This document shows, one piece after another, positions 46,304 through 55,397 of a stretch of 64,000 nt of DNA. The notes under the pieces are model-generated. The model did not search any database, had not been told where the DNA came from, and was given only the letters and a program-made list of their open reading frames with translations. Every line of letters starts with the position of its first letter. The first letter of the stretch is position 1. The translations under genes and the position numbers were made by a program. The DNA is taken from the NCBI GenBank assembly GCA_963976695.1, contig CAXBMB010000005.1, forward strand, positions 25,823-89,822, in the 5' to 3' direction. Source of the DNA: CAXBMB01 sp963976695 (GTDB taxonomy: Bacteria > Pseudomonadota > Alphaproteobacteria > Kiloniellales > DSM-21159).

Positions 46304-47674
46304 CTAATCCAGAATGTAGCCCAGTGAACCCGATGCGACGGGCCCGACGGGTTGATCGCGCCGCTGTCCCTCCAGCCGTCCCCGCCAAATCAGATCAACG
46401 TCGTTGGGCGGAAGGACCGCATCGGTTGGAATCGCCAACTGCGTGCCGGAGGGAACCACCAAATAGGGCGTGACGATAATGACCAACTCGCTCTCGTCGT
46501 TGTTGAAGCTGGTGGAGCGAAAGAGCGCGCCGAGCACCGGCAGGTCACCGAGCAAGGGAAACTTGCTCACCGTGCTGGTGGAGTCACGCCGCAGCAAGCC
46601 GGCGATGGCAAAGGATTCGCCACTGCCCAACTCCACCGTGGTTTCGGCCCGGCGGGTGGACACCGCCGGAATTTCAAACCCCTCGATAACCACCGCGCCG
46701 GTGGTGGACAGCTGACTGACTTCAGGCCGAACCCGAAGGTTGATCCGGCGATTGCCGATCAGGGTCGGCGTAAAGGCCAAGGAAACCCCGAACTCACGGT
46801 ATTCGACGGTCACCGTGCCGTTGTCGCCCGGCACCGGGATCGGGTATTCGCCGCCGGCCAGAAAACTAGCGGTTTCCCCGGACAGCGCGGTTAAATTCGG
46901 CTCGGCCAACACCGACACCAGGCCTTCTATGGCCAAGGCGTCCACCAGGCCATTGACGTCAACCGAGTTGCTGTTGAAGCCCAGGAACAGACTGCCGGCA
47001 CCGCCCAGGGCCGATCCCGCGCCACCCGCAGCCGCCCCGCCAAACCCAAAACCCAGGGTGTAGTTACCCAGTTGGGCGATATTTTCCCAATTGATGCCAA
47101 AATCCTTGCCGACGGATCGCGCGACTTCGGCGATGCGCACCCGCAGATTTACCTGGGTCGGCGCGGTGGTGGTAATGCGGTTGATCACTTCCGCGCCCTC
47201 CGCCGCCGGCAGAAAACGGCTCGCCAGGCGGGTGGCGTCGGCGGCCTGCTCCGGCGACTCGACCTGTCCGGTCAATAAAATTCCCAGTTCGACGGAGCGC
47301 ACCGAAACCTGTTGGCCGGGCAAAACCACCGCCAGGGCGGCGCGAAGCCCATTCAGATTGTGGTTCACGGTGATCGGCCGATCGATCAGAACTTCGCCAA
47401 CCTTATCAATGGCAAAGAGCTGGGTTTCGCCCTGGCGGCGTCCATAGATATAGACGACGGTCGGCGACATCACCTGAAGATCGGCAATCTCGGGATTGGC
47501 GATGAAGACCGAGGCCGCCGGCCGGGTCAAGGTGACCATTTCCCCCTTGTCGATTTCAATCGACAATCCCGCGCCACTGGTCCGGGCCGCCAGGACGACC
47601 TGGGTCGTCTGAACGCTGGCCAAGCCCAGGGTCAGCAGGAAAATAAGGCAAGCAAGAAGGGGGCGTGCGCGCAT
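46304..47674 (-). CDS. cpaC: Tad pilus outer-membrane secretin CpaC/RcpA
   Basis: A 456-residue secretin. It has an N-terminal signal helix, an RcpA/CpaC pilus N domain (EIADLQVMSPTVVYIYGRRQGETQL in part), a BON-like part, and the C-terminal secretin domain with ALAIEGLVSVLAEPNLTALSG and the ELVIIVTPYLV ending. It forms the pore for the Flp pilus. Spacing to both neighbours is 12-13 bases. Confidence 0.94.
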   Translation of the reverse strand: MRARPLLACLIFLLTLGLASVQTTQVVLAARTSGAGLSIEIDKGEMVTLTRPAASVFIANPEIADLQVMSPTVVYIYGRRQGETQLFAIDKVGEVLIDRPITVNHNLNGLRAALAVVLPGQQVSVRSVELGILLTGQVESPEQAADATRLASRFLPAAEGAEVINRITTTAPTQVNLRVRIAEVARSVGKDFGINWENIAQLGNYTLGFGFGGAAAGGAGSALGGAGSLFLGFNSNSVDVNGLVDALAIEGLVSVLAEPNLTALSGETASFLAGGEYPIPVPGDNGTVTVEYREFGVSLAFTPTLIGNRRINLRVRPEVSQLSTTGAVVIEGFEIPAVSTRRAETTVELGSGESFAIAGLLRRDSTSTVSKFPLLGDLPVLGALFRSTSFNNDESELVIIVTPYLVVPSGTQLAIPTDAVLPPNDVDLIWRGRLEGQRRDQPVGPVASGSLGYILD

Positions 47675-47686
47675 CTAAGGTACCTT

Positions 47687-48817
47687 TCACTTCTTGAAGT
47701 TTTTCTCTTCGATGGCGGTGCCCCGCATAACCCGAACGGTCTGCACCTTCGCCGATTGGCTGACCGGCGCGGGCAGCACGCGGCTGACATCGCTGTCCCA
47801 GGTGAAGGGGCGCGGGTTTTGCGGCAAATGCGGTCCCGCCAGACGCGCCGCCGGGCTCGTCGTGAGCGCGTCAACCCGGCGAGGGGCTGGCTCTGGCAAG
47901 ACAGGTTGGGCGCGCGCCACCGAAGTTTGGGTGAGCAACCGCTGCCGATCCGGCGAGAGCGCAACGGCTGGAATCAACGACGGCTGAGCTGCGGCCGTTG
48001 CGGCCAAGCCGCCGGGCATGGAACGCGCCGCCGGCGCCTGGTCGCTAGACTCGACGGACGCGCCAGGGTCGGTTTGGGGGCCGCGGCCGTCGGGAACATC
48101 CAGTTGCCACGCCAACGCCCGCAGACTTAGGGACAACTGGCCCAATTCAGCCAAGAGGATAACCCGCTCGGCTTGCTGGGGCAGCACTTCCAGGGTGGCG
48201 GTTTTCCCCACCTTGGGTTCATCGCTTTGATCGTCGGTGCTCTGATCGATCGCCAGAATTCGAACATTCTCCAGCACCGTCTCAGCGGCGCGGCGCTCGG
48301 TTATGTTCGCATCATCGGCCAGCGTGATGGTGTGGGTGAGGATCAAATCGACCCGGTCGCCCGGGAACACCAGCCCCGCAACCCCGGTCACACCGTTGAT
48401 CGGCACGGAAACGGCGCGGGTGTTGGGCTCCAACACCGCGGCCAGGAACCCCTGCTCACCCGGCTTGACCAACCGACGGCGGGTGACCGGATCGCCGGCG
48501 GTCAGGGCGCGGCGCACCACCGCGCCCAGGTAATCATCCAAGCTGGTTTGCTCTTCCAACAGATAGACGTCCTCGCCTTCGGCCACCTCGGGCCAGGCGC
48601 GAAACGCTAAGTCCTCGGCGCGGACCAGGGCGCCGGTTGGCAGGTCCCGGGCGGCGACCAAAATTCGGGTCACCGGGGCTTTTTGAGGATCGACCGCCTG
48701 CGACGTCTGCTCGCTCAGCCGCGCGTCCGGCGCCGTCAACAGAAGCCGCGCCATATAGACCGTCCCCAGGCCGCTGATCAGGGCCACGCCGATAAGCAGG
48801 ACTGTGCGCGGTGACAT
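47687..48817 (-). CDS. cpaB: Tad pilus assembly protein CpaB/RcpC
   Basis: A 376-residue periplasmic protein with an N-terminal membrane helix. The SAF/RcpC-type domain begins VAARDLPTGALVRAEDLAFR and continues with AVSVPINGVTGVAGLVFPGDRVDLILT. The C-terminal third is Pro/Ala-rich and poorly conserved. It helps secretin function. It precedes cpaC by 12 bases. Confidence 0.92.
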   Translation of the reverse strand: MSPRTVLLIGVALISGLGTVYMARLLLTAPDARLSEQTSQAVDPQKAPVTRILVAARDLPTGALVRAEDLAFRAWPEVAEGEDVYLLEEQTSLDDYLGAVVRRALTAGDPVTRRRLVKPGEQGFLAAVLEPNTRAVSVPINGVTGVAGLVFPGDRVDLILTHTITLADDANITERRAAETVLENVRILAIDQSTDDQSDEPKVGKTATLEVLPQQAERVILLAELGQLSLSLRALAWQLDVPDGRGPQTDPGASVESSDQAPAARSMPGGLAATAAAQPSLIPAVALSPDRQRLLTQTSVARAQPVLPEPAPRRVDALTTSPAARLAGPHLPQNPRPFTWDSDVSRVLPAPVSQSAKVQTVRVMRGTAIEEKNFKK

Positions 48818-48890
48818 GAGCTCTATTCCTTCGGTTCAGAGATCGCGCGGCAAGCCAAAAAGGCGCCGACCCGGGAGCCTTGCCCCAAAT

Positions 48891-49556
48891 TCAAAGCAGC
48901 GGCAGGGCGAGGCGGTAGAGGACGTAAAGCCCCGCCAGGGAAATGGCGATCCCATAAGGCACCGGAGCTTTCCGCACCGGAGGGAGGGGTGGCGCGGCGA
49001 CGGCCCCCGCAACGTCGCGCGCGTCCTCCCCCCGGATGTCGGCCTGAACCGATCCGGCCAGGCCGGCCGCAAGACCGCTTACGGTCAGCTTCCGGCGCGC
49101 GGCCAGCGCGCTGGCCAACACCGCCAGCGCCAGCAACCCCCCGGCCACCCCGGTAATGGCGATCAAGGCGGCAAGATATTTGGGGCCGGCCCAAAACGCG
49201 GCCACCGTCAACAGCTTGGCGTCGCCGCCACCGAAAAAGCCGAAAGAAAAACCGACGGTCGAGAGGGCGAAAACCACCCCGCCGACAAGCAGGTGCTTGG
49301 CCCAAACGGCGGTGGAGCCACCCAGCAATCCGGCCCCCCCGCCGCCTTCGGAAAGCAGCTGATCCAGATTGATTTTTTCATTGATCAAGTGGCTTTGATC
49401 GGTGGGCACCGCTAGGACGTAGGCGGCGAACAGCAGCAATAAAATCAAGCTGTATCTGTTGGGAATGATGAAGCGGCGAAAATCACTAACCGCCGCTGCG
49501 ATGAAGAACCCCGCAGCAAGCGCCAGCAACAGCAAGGGGAGAGCATTCTGGATCAT
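48891..49556 (-). CDS. cpaA: Tad prepilin peptidase CpaA/TadV
   Basis: A 221-residue membrane aspartic protease that cleaves the Flp prepilin. The first aspartate is in SDFRRFIIPNRYS and the second in FGFFGGGDAKLL. ATG 49556 gives the hydrophobic N-terminus; the frame extends to 49598 without signal character. It is separated from the pilin gene by 233 bases with a hairpin. Confidence 0.9.
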   Translation of the reverse strand: MIQNALPLLLLALAAGFFIAAAVSDFRRFIIPNRYSLILLLLFAAYVLAVPTDQSHLINEKINLDQLLSEGGGGAGLLGGSTAVWAKHLLVGGVVFALSTVGFSFGFFGGGDAKLLTVAAFWAGPKYLAALIAITGVAGGLLALAVLASALAARRKLTVSGLAAGLAGSVQADIRGEDARDVAGAVAAPPLPPVRKAPVPYGIAISLAGLYVLYRLALPLL

Positions 49557-49702
49557 AACGCCTGTCCTCGTGCATCTCGGCCGCCCGCTTGCGCGCAACC
49601 ACGCCGACCATCGATCACCCCTGACACTCAGCCGATGCGGAACTTAAAACCAAGGTCGGGCTCGATTTACCCGGATCCATCTTACCGGGACCCATCTCAT
49701 CA

Positions 49703-49734
49703 AAGGGGGTCCGGCCCTTACACGAGACCCCCTT
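49703..49734. other. Hairpin between flp and cpaA
   Basis: AAGGGGGTC (49703-49711) pairs perfectly with GACCCCCTT (49726-49734) around a 14-base loop. No T-tract follows on the minus strand. It lies 55 bases after the flp stop and could stabilise pilin mRNA or reduce read-through. A 15-bp imperfect tandem repeat is just to its left (about 49668-49697). Confidence 0.6.
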
Positions 49735-49789
49735 GGAAGAGACGGGGCGCGTTGATCGAAACGGTTCGACCACGCGCCACCGCACTTCC

Positions 49790-50023
49790 TTAATCCGCAG
49801 GCGGCGCTTCTGGCGCCGCGCCACAACCCTCTGGCGCGACCGCGCCCTCGGGCAGATTGTTGCAAAGCGCGTCGGACACGCTGGTGAACATGGTATCGAG
49901 CGAGCCACCCATGGCGCTCATCGCGCCGATGGCGGCGACGGAAACCAGCGCGGCAATCAGACCGTACTCAATGGCCGTGGCGCCAGATTCATCCTTGAAT
50001 AGATCAGTAAGAGTGCGAAACAT
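49790..50023 (-). CDS. flp: Flp/Fap pilin
   Basis: A 77-residue pilin, the major subunit of the Tad pilus. The leader MFRTLTDLFKDESG is followed by the mature start ATAIEYGLIAALVSVAAIGA, matching the G/xxxxEY processing site. The C-terminus has two cysteines and a Pro/Ala-rich tail. GGAGG (50032-50036) precedes the ATG. A CtrA-type site at 50091 lies in its promoter region. Confidence 0.95.
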   Translation of the reverse strand: MFRTLTDLFKDESGATAIEYGLIAALVSVAAIGAMSAMGGSLDTMFTSVSDALCNNLPEGAVAPEGCGAAPEAPPAD

Positions 50024-50090
50024 TTGGAGTGCCTCCAGTAAATGTTCAAATTTGTGCGGTGACGACGAAGCAATGATATCGCTAAAAACA

Positions 50091-50105
50091 TTAATAACGA
50101 ATTAA
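50091..50105 (-). promoter_or_regulatory. CtrA-type binding site upstream of flp
   Basis: TTAATAACGAATTAA is an exact TTAA-N7-TTAA, the CtrA consensus. It lies 68 bases before the flp start. CtrA controls pilA in Caulobacter, so cell-cycle control of the pilin is a reasonable inference. Confidence 0.6.
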
Positions 50106-50290
50106 AATTCAAAAATAACAATAACTTATAACTTGTTCTTAACTTACATATATCTTTGCAGGCACAGTATTTCTATTTAATTTTATTTATATTTCTTGAA
50201 TACCTATGGTTTAGTATTGTTTCTGTCGGAAAATAGTTCGAATTTCGAACGAAATTGTAGCTAAGCCAGTCGCAAAGTGTTTTTGTTAAT

Positions 50291-50308
50291 GTAGTTATAT
50301 AGCTACAC
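50291..50308. promoter_or_regulatory. AT-rich inverted repeat upstream of tadG
   Basis: TGTAGTTATATAGCTACA is symmetrical at 16 of 18 positions and contains TATAGCTA, like the palindromes at 7500 and 37700. It is 80 bases before tadG. Confidence 0.4.
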
Positions 50309-50350
50309 TCTATATCTTATTGATTTTATAGACATTTCAATCACGATGAC

Positions 50351-50356
50351 TATAAT
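50351..50356 (+). promoter_or_regulatory. Candidate -10 element of tadG
   Basis: A perfect TATAAT lies 31 bases before the tadG ATG. TAGACA (50330-50335) 15 bases upstream is a possible but poor -35. Confidence 0.45.
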
Positions 50357-50387
50357 AGGGCCGCACAGTTAATGTTTGGATCGCATC

Positions 50388-51992
50388 ATGTTCAGTTCAC
50401 TGGCAAGAAAGCTGCGGGCGCTATGGACAGACCGACGGGGCTCGGGGGCCATCCTCTTTGCCCTTGCGCTGCTGCCCCTGCTGACCGTCTCGGGCATGGC
50501 CATTGATGTTGGCCGGGCCTACCTGCTGAAGGCCCGCCTGGGGCAAGCCTTGGACGCCGCTGCCCTGGCCGGGGCGCGAGCCTTCGATTCGAACACCCGC
50601 GATTCTGAAGTGAAAATGTTTTTCGAGGCGAACTTCCCCGCCGGGTACCTGGACGCCAAGGTTAGCGCCTTGACCATCGTCGAAGCGCCCGAAGCCGGGA
50701 CCCTATCGGTCGCCGCCACGGCCTCCATTGACACCACCCTGCTGGGGTTGATGGGGCAGAAAAACATCGGCGTGGCGGACCGGGCGGTGGTGCAGCGCGC
50801 CGGCGGCGCCAACCTGGAGCTGGTCCTGATCATGGACAACACCGGGTCGATGCGCTCACGCGGCAAGATTGATGACATGAAGGCCGCCGCCCGCAAGCTG
50901 GTGAACCAGCTTCATCAACAAAGCCAGCAGGAAAAAACCGACCTCTATGTCGGTCTGGTGCCCTATGTCGCCACGGTGAATATCGGCAACAGCCGCAAAA
51001 ATTGGCTGGCCGACGGCGCGGTCGACCGGCTGCAGTATGAATTCACGGCCGAAGACGTCGACAGCCGCGCCTGTGGCGGCGCCAGCGCGTCCTGGAAGGG
51101 CGACTTCGACGCCTGTGTGATCGGCGACTTCGAAACCCGGCGCGATCTGTCGCAGGCGCAATGCGGCGAGATCGGGATCTACAGTCAATCTTCGCGCAAA
51201 TGCCTGGTTGCCGATGGCTGGAAGGGCTGCGTCGAGGCGCGCTTTGCCAACCGCAACGACGTCACCGACGCCATCCCCAGCCAGGCGCGGTTCGTGCCGC
51301 AGTATTGGGAGCGGGCCACCCAACGCTACAAATACAGCTTTTGGCGCAACAACACCTATTTTCCCGCCGACATCGACGAGCGGGAGTCGGTCAACACAGC
51401 CGGTCCCAACGGCAAAGGGCCGAACATCGGCTGCGGCCCCGAAGTCACCCCCCTCACCAAGCAGCACGGCACCGCTATTTCCGGCATCAGCGCGATGAAT
51501 TCCTGGAGCCGAGGCGGCACCATGACCAACGTTGGCTTGGTCTGGGGCTGGCGCATGCTGTCGCCGAAATGGCGGGGTCTGTGGGGCAATGAGGAACTGC
51601 CCCATGATTATAACGACCCCAAGATTCAGAAGGTCGCGGTCGTCCTGACCGACGGCTATAACCAGTGGTCCATGGGTCATCCCGACGGCGACTTCACCGC
51701 CTATCAACGGCTGGCCGCCGGGAACCTGGGAACCCGCAACGCCGACAGCGCCCGGCGCATACTGAATGACAAGACCCTGGAAGTCTGCGGCTCGATGAAA
51801 GCCGAGGGCATCCAGATCTACGCCATAACTTTCGGTGTCCCGAATGACAGCCGGGGCCGGGAAATCAGGGATATCTTCAGCAGCTGCGCCTCCTCGAGCG
51901 CCTACTACTTTGACAATGACAACGGCGATGATCTGCTGGCTTCCTTTCTGACCATCGCCAACAATCTGGGCAACCTAAGGATCATCGAATAA
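50388..51992 (+). CDS. tadG: TadG-like pseudopilin with von Willebrand factor A domain
   Basis: A 534-residue protein. The N-terminus has a TadE/TadG helix (GSGAILFALALLPLLTVSGMAIDVG). A von Willebrand A domain begins around residue 140 with the metal site DNTGSM in LVLIMDNTGSMRSRG and VVLTDGYNQWS. Six or more cysteines in the middle suggest disulfides outside the cytoplasm. ATG 50388 is chosen over TTG 50376. It is divergent from flp and followed by a terminator. Confidence 0.87.
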   Translation: MFSSLARKLRALWTDRRGSGAILFALALLPLLTVSGMAIDVGRAYLLKARLGQALDAAALAGARAFDSNTRDSEVKMFFEANFPAGYLDAKVSALTIVEAPEAGTLSVAATASIDTTLLGLMGQKNIGVADRAVVQRAGGANLELVLIMDNTGSMRSRGKIDDMKAAARKLVNQLHQQSQQEKTDLYVGLVPYVATVNIGNSRKNWLADGAVDRLQYEFTAEDVDSRACGGASASWKGDFDACVIGDFETRRDLSQAQCGEIGIYSQSSRKCLVADGWKGCVEARFANRNDVTDAIPSQARFVPQYWERATQRYKYSFWRNNTYFPADIDERESVNTAGPNGKGPNIGCGPEVTPLTKQHGTAISGISAMNSWSRGGTMTNVGLVWGWRMLSPKWRGLWGNEELPHDYNDPKIQKVAVVLTDGYNQWSMGHPDGDFTAYQRLAAGNLGTRNADSARRILNDKTLEVCGSMKAEGIQIYAITFGVPNDSRGREIRDIFSSCASSSAYYFDNDNGDDLLASFLTIANNLGNLRIIE

Positions 51993-52048
51993 GAGTGATC
52001 TCCGCTTCCTCCCAAACTTCCCTTCCGCCTGACCATCGCAGCAGGCGC

Positions 52049-52083
52049 AGCCGACCAGCCAGCCCTGGTCGGCTTTCTTTTTG
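52049..52083 (+). terminator. Terminator after tadG
   Basis: AGCCGACCAG (52049-52058) pairs with CTGGTCGGCT (52065-52074), followed by TTCTTTTTT. It also lies between the convergent tadE-like genes and tadG. Confidence 0.85.
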
Positions 52084-52174
52084 CCCGGCTTTCTGTCCGG
52101 CAATCGGACCCGATAGCCGGGCCCAACAGCCCCGGCCCCCATTTCGTCCCGTTAGGTGAGGCAAGCGGCGCACG

Positions 52175-52813
52175 CTATTCGGTGCGGGTTCGATAAAAGG
52201 ACCGCTGATAAAGCCGGCGCGCCGGAGTGAAACCCAAGCCGAAAACCGGCTGATAGTCGTAAAAAACTTCCGCCACGATAATATTCTCATTGGGCAGGGT
52301 CCGCAGTCCCTCCGGCAGGGAGGCCCGCTCACCCTCCACGCCCAGCAGGGACGCGGCGTCAAGTTGGCCGCCGCCCCGCCGCTGCCACGCCACCAAGGGG
52401 TCGCCGGCCGGGGTTTCGCCAACGGCCGTCAGCACCACCGCCCCCTTGGCGCCAAACTCGAACGGCTGCAGCAGGAAAGGCACGGAGTCAAAAATATCCG
52501 CCACCCCCCCGGCGTCCGGCAGGGCGCCGCGGGCCAGCAGATCGCCGGTGCTCATCGCTGTGCGACTGAGCTTCTGAGACAGCAGAATATAGCGCCCGAT
52601 GTCAAAACTTGCGATCGTCACGGTGATCAGCAGCACCAAACCCATGGCGATTTCGATCTCGACGGCGCCGTCGCGCGCCCGCGCCAAGGACGCAACCGGC
52701 CGTCGCTTCCCGACCCAGGCGCGAAGATTTTCATAAAAGTCCCGCACCGCAGCGCCGCGGCGGGCGGCAAGCCGGCGCCGGCGATCCGGCAGACAGGGAA
52801 AGGCTTTCTTCAT
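52175..52813 (-). CDS. TadE-like pseudopilin, second copy
   Basis: A 212-residue protein. A basic N-terminus of about 45 residues precedes the TadE-like helix (DGAVEIEIAMGLVLLITVTIASFDIGRYILL in part) near residues 50-80. The remainder is beta-rich and not recognised. ATG 52813 follows GGGAGG; ATG 52834 overlaps the previous gene and is less likely. It is the second gene after a tadE-like gene with four bases between. Confidence 0.75.
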   Translation of the reverse strand: MKKAFPCLPDRRRRLAARRGAAVRDFYENLRAWVGKRRPVASLARARDGAVEIEIAMGLVLLITVTIASFDIGRYILLSQKLSRTAMSTGDLLARGALPDAGGVADIFDSVPFLLQPFEFGAKGAVVLTAVGETPAGDPLVAWQRRGGGQLDAASLLGVEGERASLPEGLRTLPNENIIVAEVFYDYQPVFGLGFTPARRLYQRSFYRTRTE

Positions 52814-52817
52814 CACC

Positions 52818-53468
52818 TCAACCTCCCAGGTCATAAGGTTCGTTGCGCACCAAAACCGAGGCTCGGAGCGGCATGCGCCCCTTCGACCCGAGCAAATCGC
52901 TCAAATAGCCGGTCAACAGCGGCCAATCATAGTCCAACGAATAGAGCACCACCGACTCAGCGCCGCCCAGACCTTGCGCCCCCTGGTCGGAATCCCACCG
53001 GCCATTGGCATTGATATCGGTGAAGCTCTCGTTATTTTCGCGCCGGCCATTGCGGTTTCTGTCATTGAACGGCTCGGGTTTGCCAACTGCCCCGAAGCTG
53101 TCATAGCTCTTGAAGGAAATGTTGGCCTTGGTTAGATCTACCAGCCCCATGGTGTGCTTTTCGACAATTTCCAGCACCCGCTCGCTGCGGACCTGGGCAT
53201 TGGGCTCCTGGCCAGTGATGCCAAACCGGGCGGCCTCCCGCAGCCCGCCTTCCATCAAGGTGCCCAGCAGCAGGATAAAGCTGACTTCCAGCAGACCGGT
53301 CATGGTCAAGAGCACCAGCGGCAGGCCAAGCGCAAAGGTAAGGGCAGTCACCCCGTCTTCGTTGCGCCGCCAAATAGACAGCCGTTCGACAAAGGTTCGA
53401 CCGGCGCGCCGGCGCGAAAGCAAACCGTCCGATCCTTTTCTCGGGAGCGCAGGAGCGACGCGCGTCAT
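52818..53468 (-). CDS. TadE-like pseudopilin with DxNxNG loops
   Basis: A 216-residue protein. The helix region DGVTALTFALGLPLVLLTMTG and the following FILLLGTLMEGGLREAARFGITGQ are characteristic of TadE. The middle carries two metal-binding-like loops, DRNRNGRRE and DINANGRWDSD. AAAGGG precedes ATG 53468. Located with tadG, it is probably a minor pilus component. It is the first gene of a two-gene unit. Confidence 0.82.
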   Translation of the reverse strand: MTRVAPALPRKGSDGLLSRRRAGRTFVERLSIWRRNEDGVTALTFALGLPLVLLTMTGLLEVSFILLLGTLMEGGLREAARFGITGQEPNAQVRSERVLEIVEKHTMGLVDLTKANISFKSYDSFGAVGKPEPFNDRNRNGRRENNESFTDINANGRWDSDQGAQGLGGAESVVLYSLDYDWPLLTGYLSDLLGSKGRMPLRASVLVRNEPYDLGG

Positions 53469-53867
53469 GGCCGGAACCCTTTTTCAAAGCATAAAACGGC
53501 GGCGATTGCCGTTCCTGTCCCAGGCTAAGTATCAAGGATTAAAAAATACCTTCAAATCCTTGTTTTAAATAAAGTATTTTCTATTTTATTGCAGCCATTT
53601 CGATCAAATTTTATCGATGTTTCCTGGCGGTGACGCGCACCAGCGCCAGAGACGCCAGAGACGCCAACAATGCCGCCAATGCAAGCGGCGACAGATCGTC
53701 GCTTCGGCGCGACCATCGCGCGCCGAGCCGCCCGCCGCGCGGTCCCACGCCCGACCATCTGGATCGACTCGGCGGCAAAACAGGTTCAAAGCCGATCCGT
53801 TCTGCTAGGATGTCCGGACGCGCCCCCGCCACCCCGCCGCTTACAGCGACGCTTTCAAGGATCCTTT
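53469..53867. other. Intergenic region between tadE and the first glycosyltransferase
   Basis: 399 bases. An AT-rich part (53520-53620) probably carries promoters for the divergent genes, and a GC-rich part with GACGCCAGA repeats follows (about 53645-53670). Frames extending into it from the GT4 gene have no sequence support. Confidence 0.5.
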
Positions 53868-55097
53868 ATGAAGCTGCTGATACACGACTATTCGGGCCAC
53901 CCCTTCCAGGTGCAACTATCACGCGAACTTGCCCGGCGCGGCGCACAAGTTCGGCACGTCTACTCGGCCAGCTTTCAAACCCCAAAGGGCAATCTGGTAA
54001 AGCAACCCGACGATCCGGACAGCTTCGATATTGTCGCCTTATCGCTGTCGCAGCCCTTCGACAAAAACTCCTTTGTGAAGCGCCGGGCGCAGGAAATCGC
54101 CATCGGAAAAATGCTGGCCGCTGAAATCGAAGCCTTTCATCCGGATGTGGTGATCTCGAGCAACGCCCCGCTGGACTGCCAGCGCATGGCCTGGGCCGCC
54201 TGCGAACGGCTGGGGATCCCCAAGATTTTCTGGATCCAGGATATCTACAGTGAAGCCATCCTGCGCATTCTAGCCACTCGATTTCCGGGAATTGGCCACC
54301 TCGTCGGCTGGTATTATCAACGTGTCGAGTACGATCTGCTGCGGCGCAGCCAGCACGTTGTGGCCATCGCCCAGGACTTCCTGCCGATCCTTGTGCGCCA
54401 CCGGGTCCCCCGAGCGCGCATCACCACCATTGAAAATTGGGCGCCGCTGGACGAGCTTGCCCCTTGCCCGCGCGACAACGCCTGGGCCAGCGCGCATATG
54501 CCGGGCGGGCGCCCGCGAATTGTGTACTCCGGCACCTTGGGGTTGAAACACAACCCGGAGCATCTCAAGGCGATTGCCGCGGCGCTGCCGCACGCCGATG
54601 TCTACGTCTTTTCCGAAGGACCGGGCGCCGATCTGTTGCGCGCGGCGGGCCTGGCCAATCTAGTTGTTCGCCCTTGGGTTCCCTATCCCCACCTTGCCGA
54701 AATGCTTAGTGGCGCCGATCTGTTGCTCGTCCTGCTGGAACAGGACGCCGGCGTGTTTTCCGTCCCCTCCAAGGTGTTGACCTACGCCTGCATCGCCCGC
54801 CCCCTGGTGGGGTCGATCCCCCCGGGAAACCTGGCAAGAAACATCATTGAGAGAAACCAGATGGGCTTGGTGTCCGCCCCGCAATCTCCCGAAGATCTGA
54901 TCGCCAACGTACAACAATTGCTGGCCGACGCCGACAGCCGCGCCGAGATGGCGCGGGCGGCGCGGGCATACGCCGAAAAAACCTTCGATATCAAGCGGAT
55001 TGCCGCGCGGTTCCAAGCCATTCTGGCGCAGGTCGCAGCGCCCGACGAGGCTGCCGCGCCCCGCCACTCGGCAAATCCCCGACAAATCGATGATTAA
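53868..55097 (+). CDS. GT4-family glycosyltransferase (WcaI-like)
   Basis: A 409-residue GT-B enzyme. The N-domain begins MKLLIHDYSGHPFQVQLSRELARRG in part, and the C-domain shows IVYSGTLGLKHNPEHL, FSEGPGADLL and the donor-binding LLLEQDAGVFSVPSKVLTYACI region. ATG 53868 follows AAGGA by six bases; the frame extends 66 codons upstream without coding character. It likely adds a sugar to an exopolysaccharide or protein glycan. The substrate is unknown. Confidence 0.87.
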   Translation: MKLLIHDYSGHPFQVQLSRELARRGAQVRHVYSASFQTPKGNLVKQPDDPDSFDIVALSLSQPFDKNSFVKRRAQEIAIGKMLAAEIEAFHPDVVISSNAPLDCQRMAWAACERLGIPKIFWIQDIYSEAILRILATRFPGIGHLVGWYYQRVEYDLLRRSQHVVAIAQDFLPILVRHRVPRARITTIENWAPLDELAPCPRDNAWASAHMPGGRPRIVYSGTLGLKHNPEHLKAIAAALPHADVYVFSEGPGADLLRAAGLANLVVRPWVPYPHLAEMLSGADLLLVLLEQDAGVFSVPSKVLTYACIARPLVGSIPPGNLARNIIERNQMGLVSAPQSPEDLIANVQQLLADADSRAEMARAARAYAEKTFDIKRIAARFQAILAQVAAPDEAAAPRHSANPRQIDD

Positions 55098-55397
55098 TCA
55101 GCGAAAAACCCGCCTGGGAGGTTCCCTGCCAGCGGAATAACGCTCATAATCGAAAACCGCCCGGGCCAGTCGCCCAGCCCGGCCCGGCGCAAAGCTGAAA
55201 GACAGGGATGTAAATAACTTTATAAGATTATCCCTATCTAATCGGCGCGAAGGAAGGCTTTGACCTTGCCGCCGCATGATCCGCCAGACCCGTTGCCTCC
55301 CCTGACCGGCTGCATCGATCGAGCGAACCGGCCAACCTTAACCAACCAACGCCACAGCAGGCCATCCAACCCGCCAGCACGCGACTTGAAAGCCGTC
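55098..55397. other. Gap between the two GT4 genes
   Basis: 300 bases. The part near 55215-55245 is AT-rich and may contain a promoter for the second glycosyltransferase. An in-frame extension of that gene from 55260 is Pro/Asn-rich and unlikely to be translated. Confidence 0.45.

Larger units (their letters stand above)
50024..50387. other. AT-rich divergent control region between flp and tadG
   Basis: 364 bases, strikingly AT-rich compared with the rest of the window. It contains a CtrA-type site, an 18-bp near-palindrome at 50291-50308 and a TATAAT at 50351-50356. No gene is present. It is the likely control centre of the Tad locus. Confidence 0.65.
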
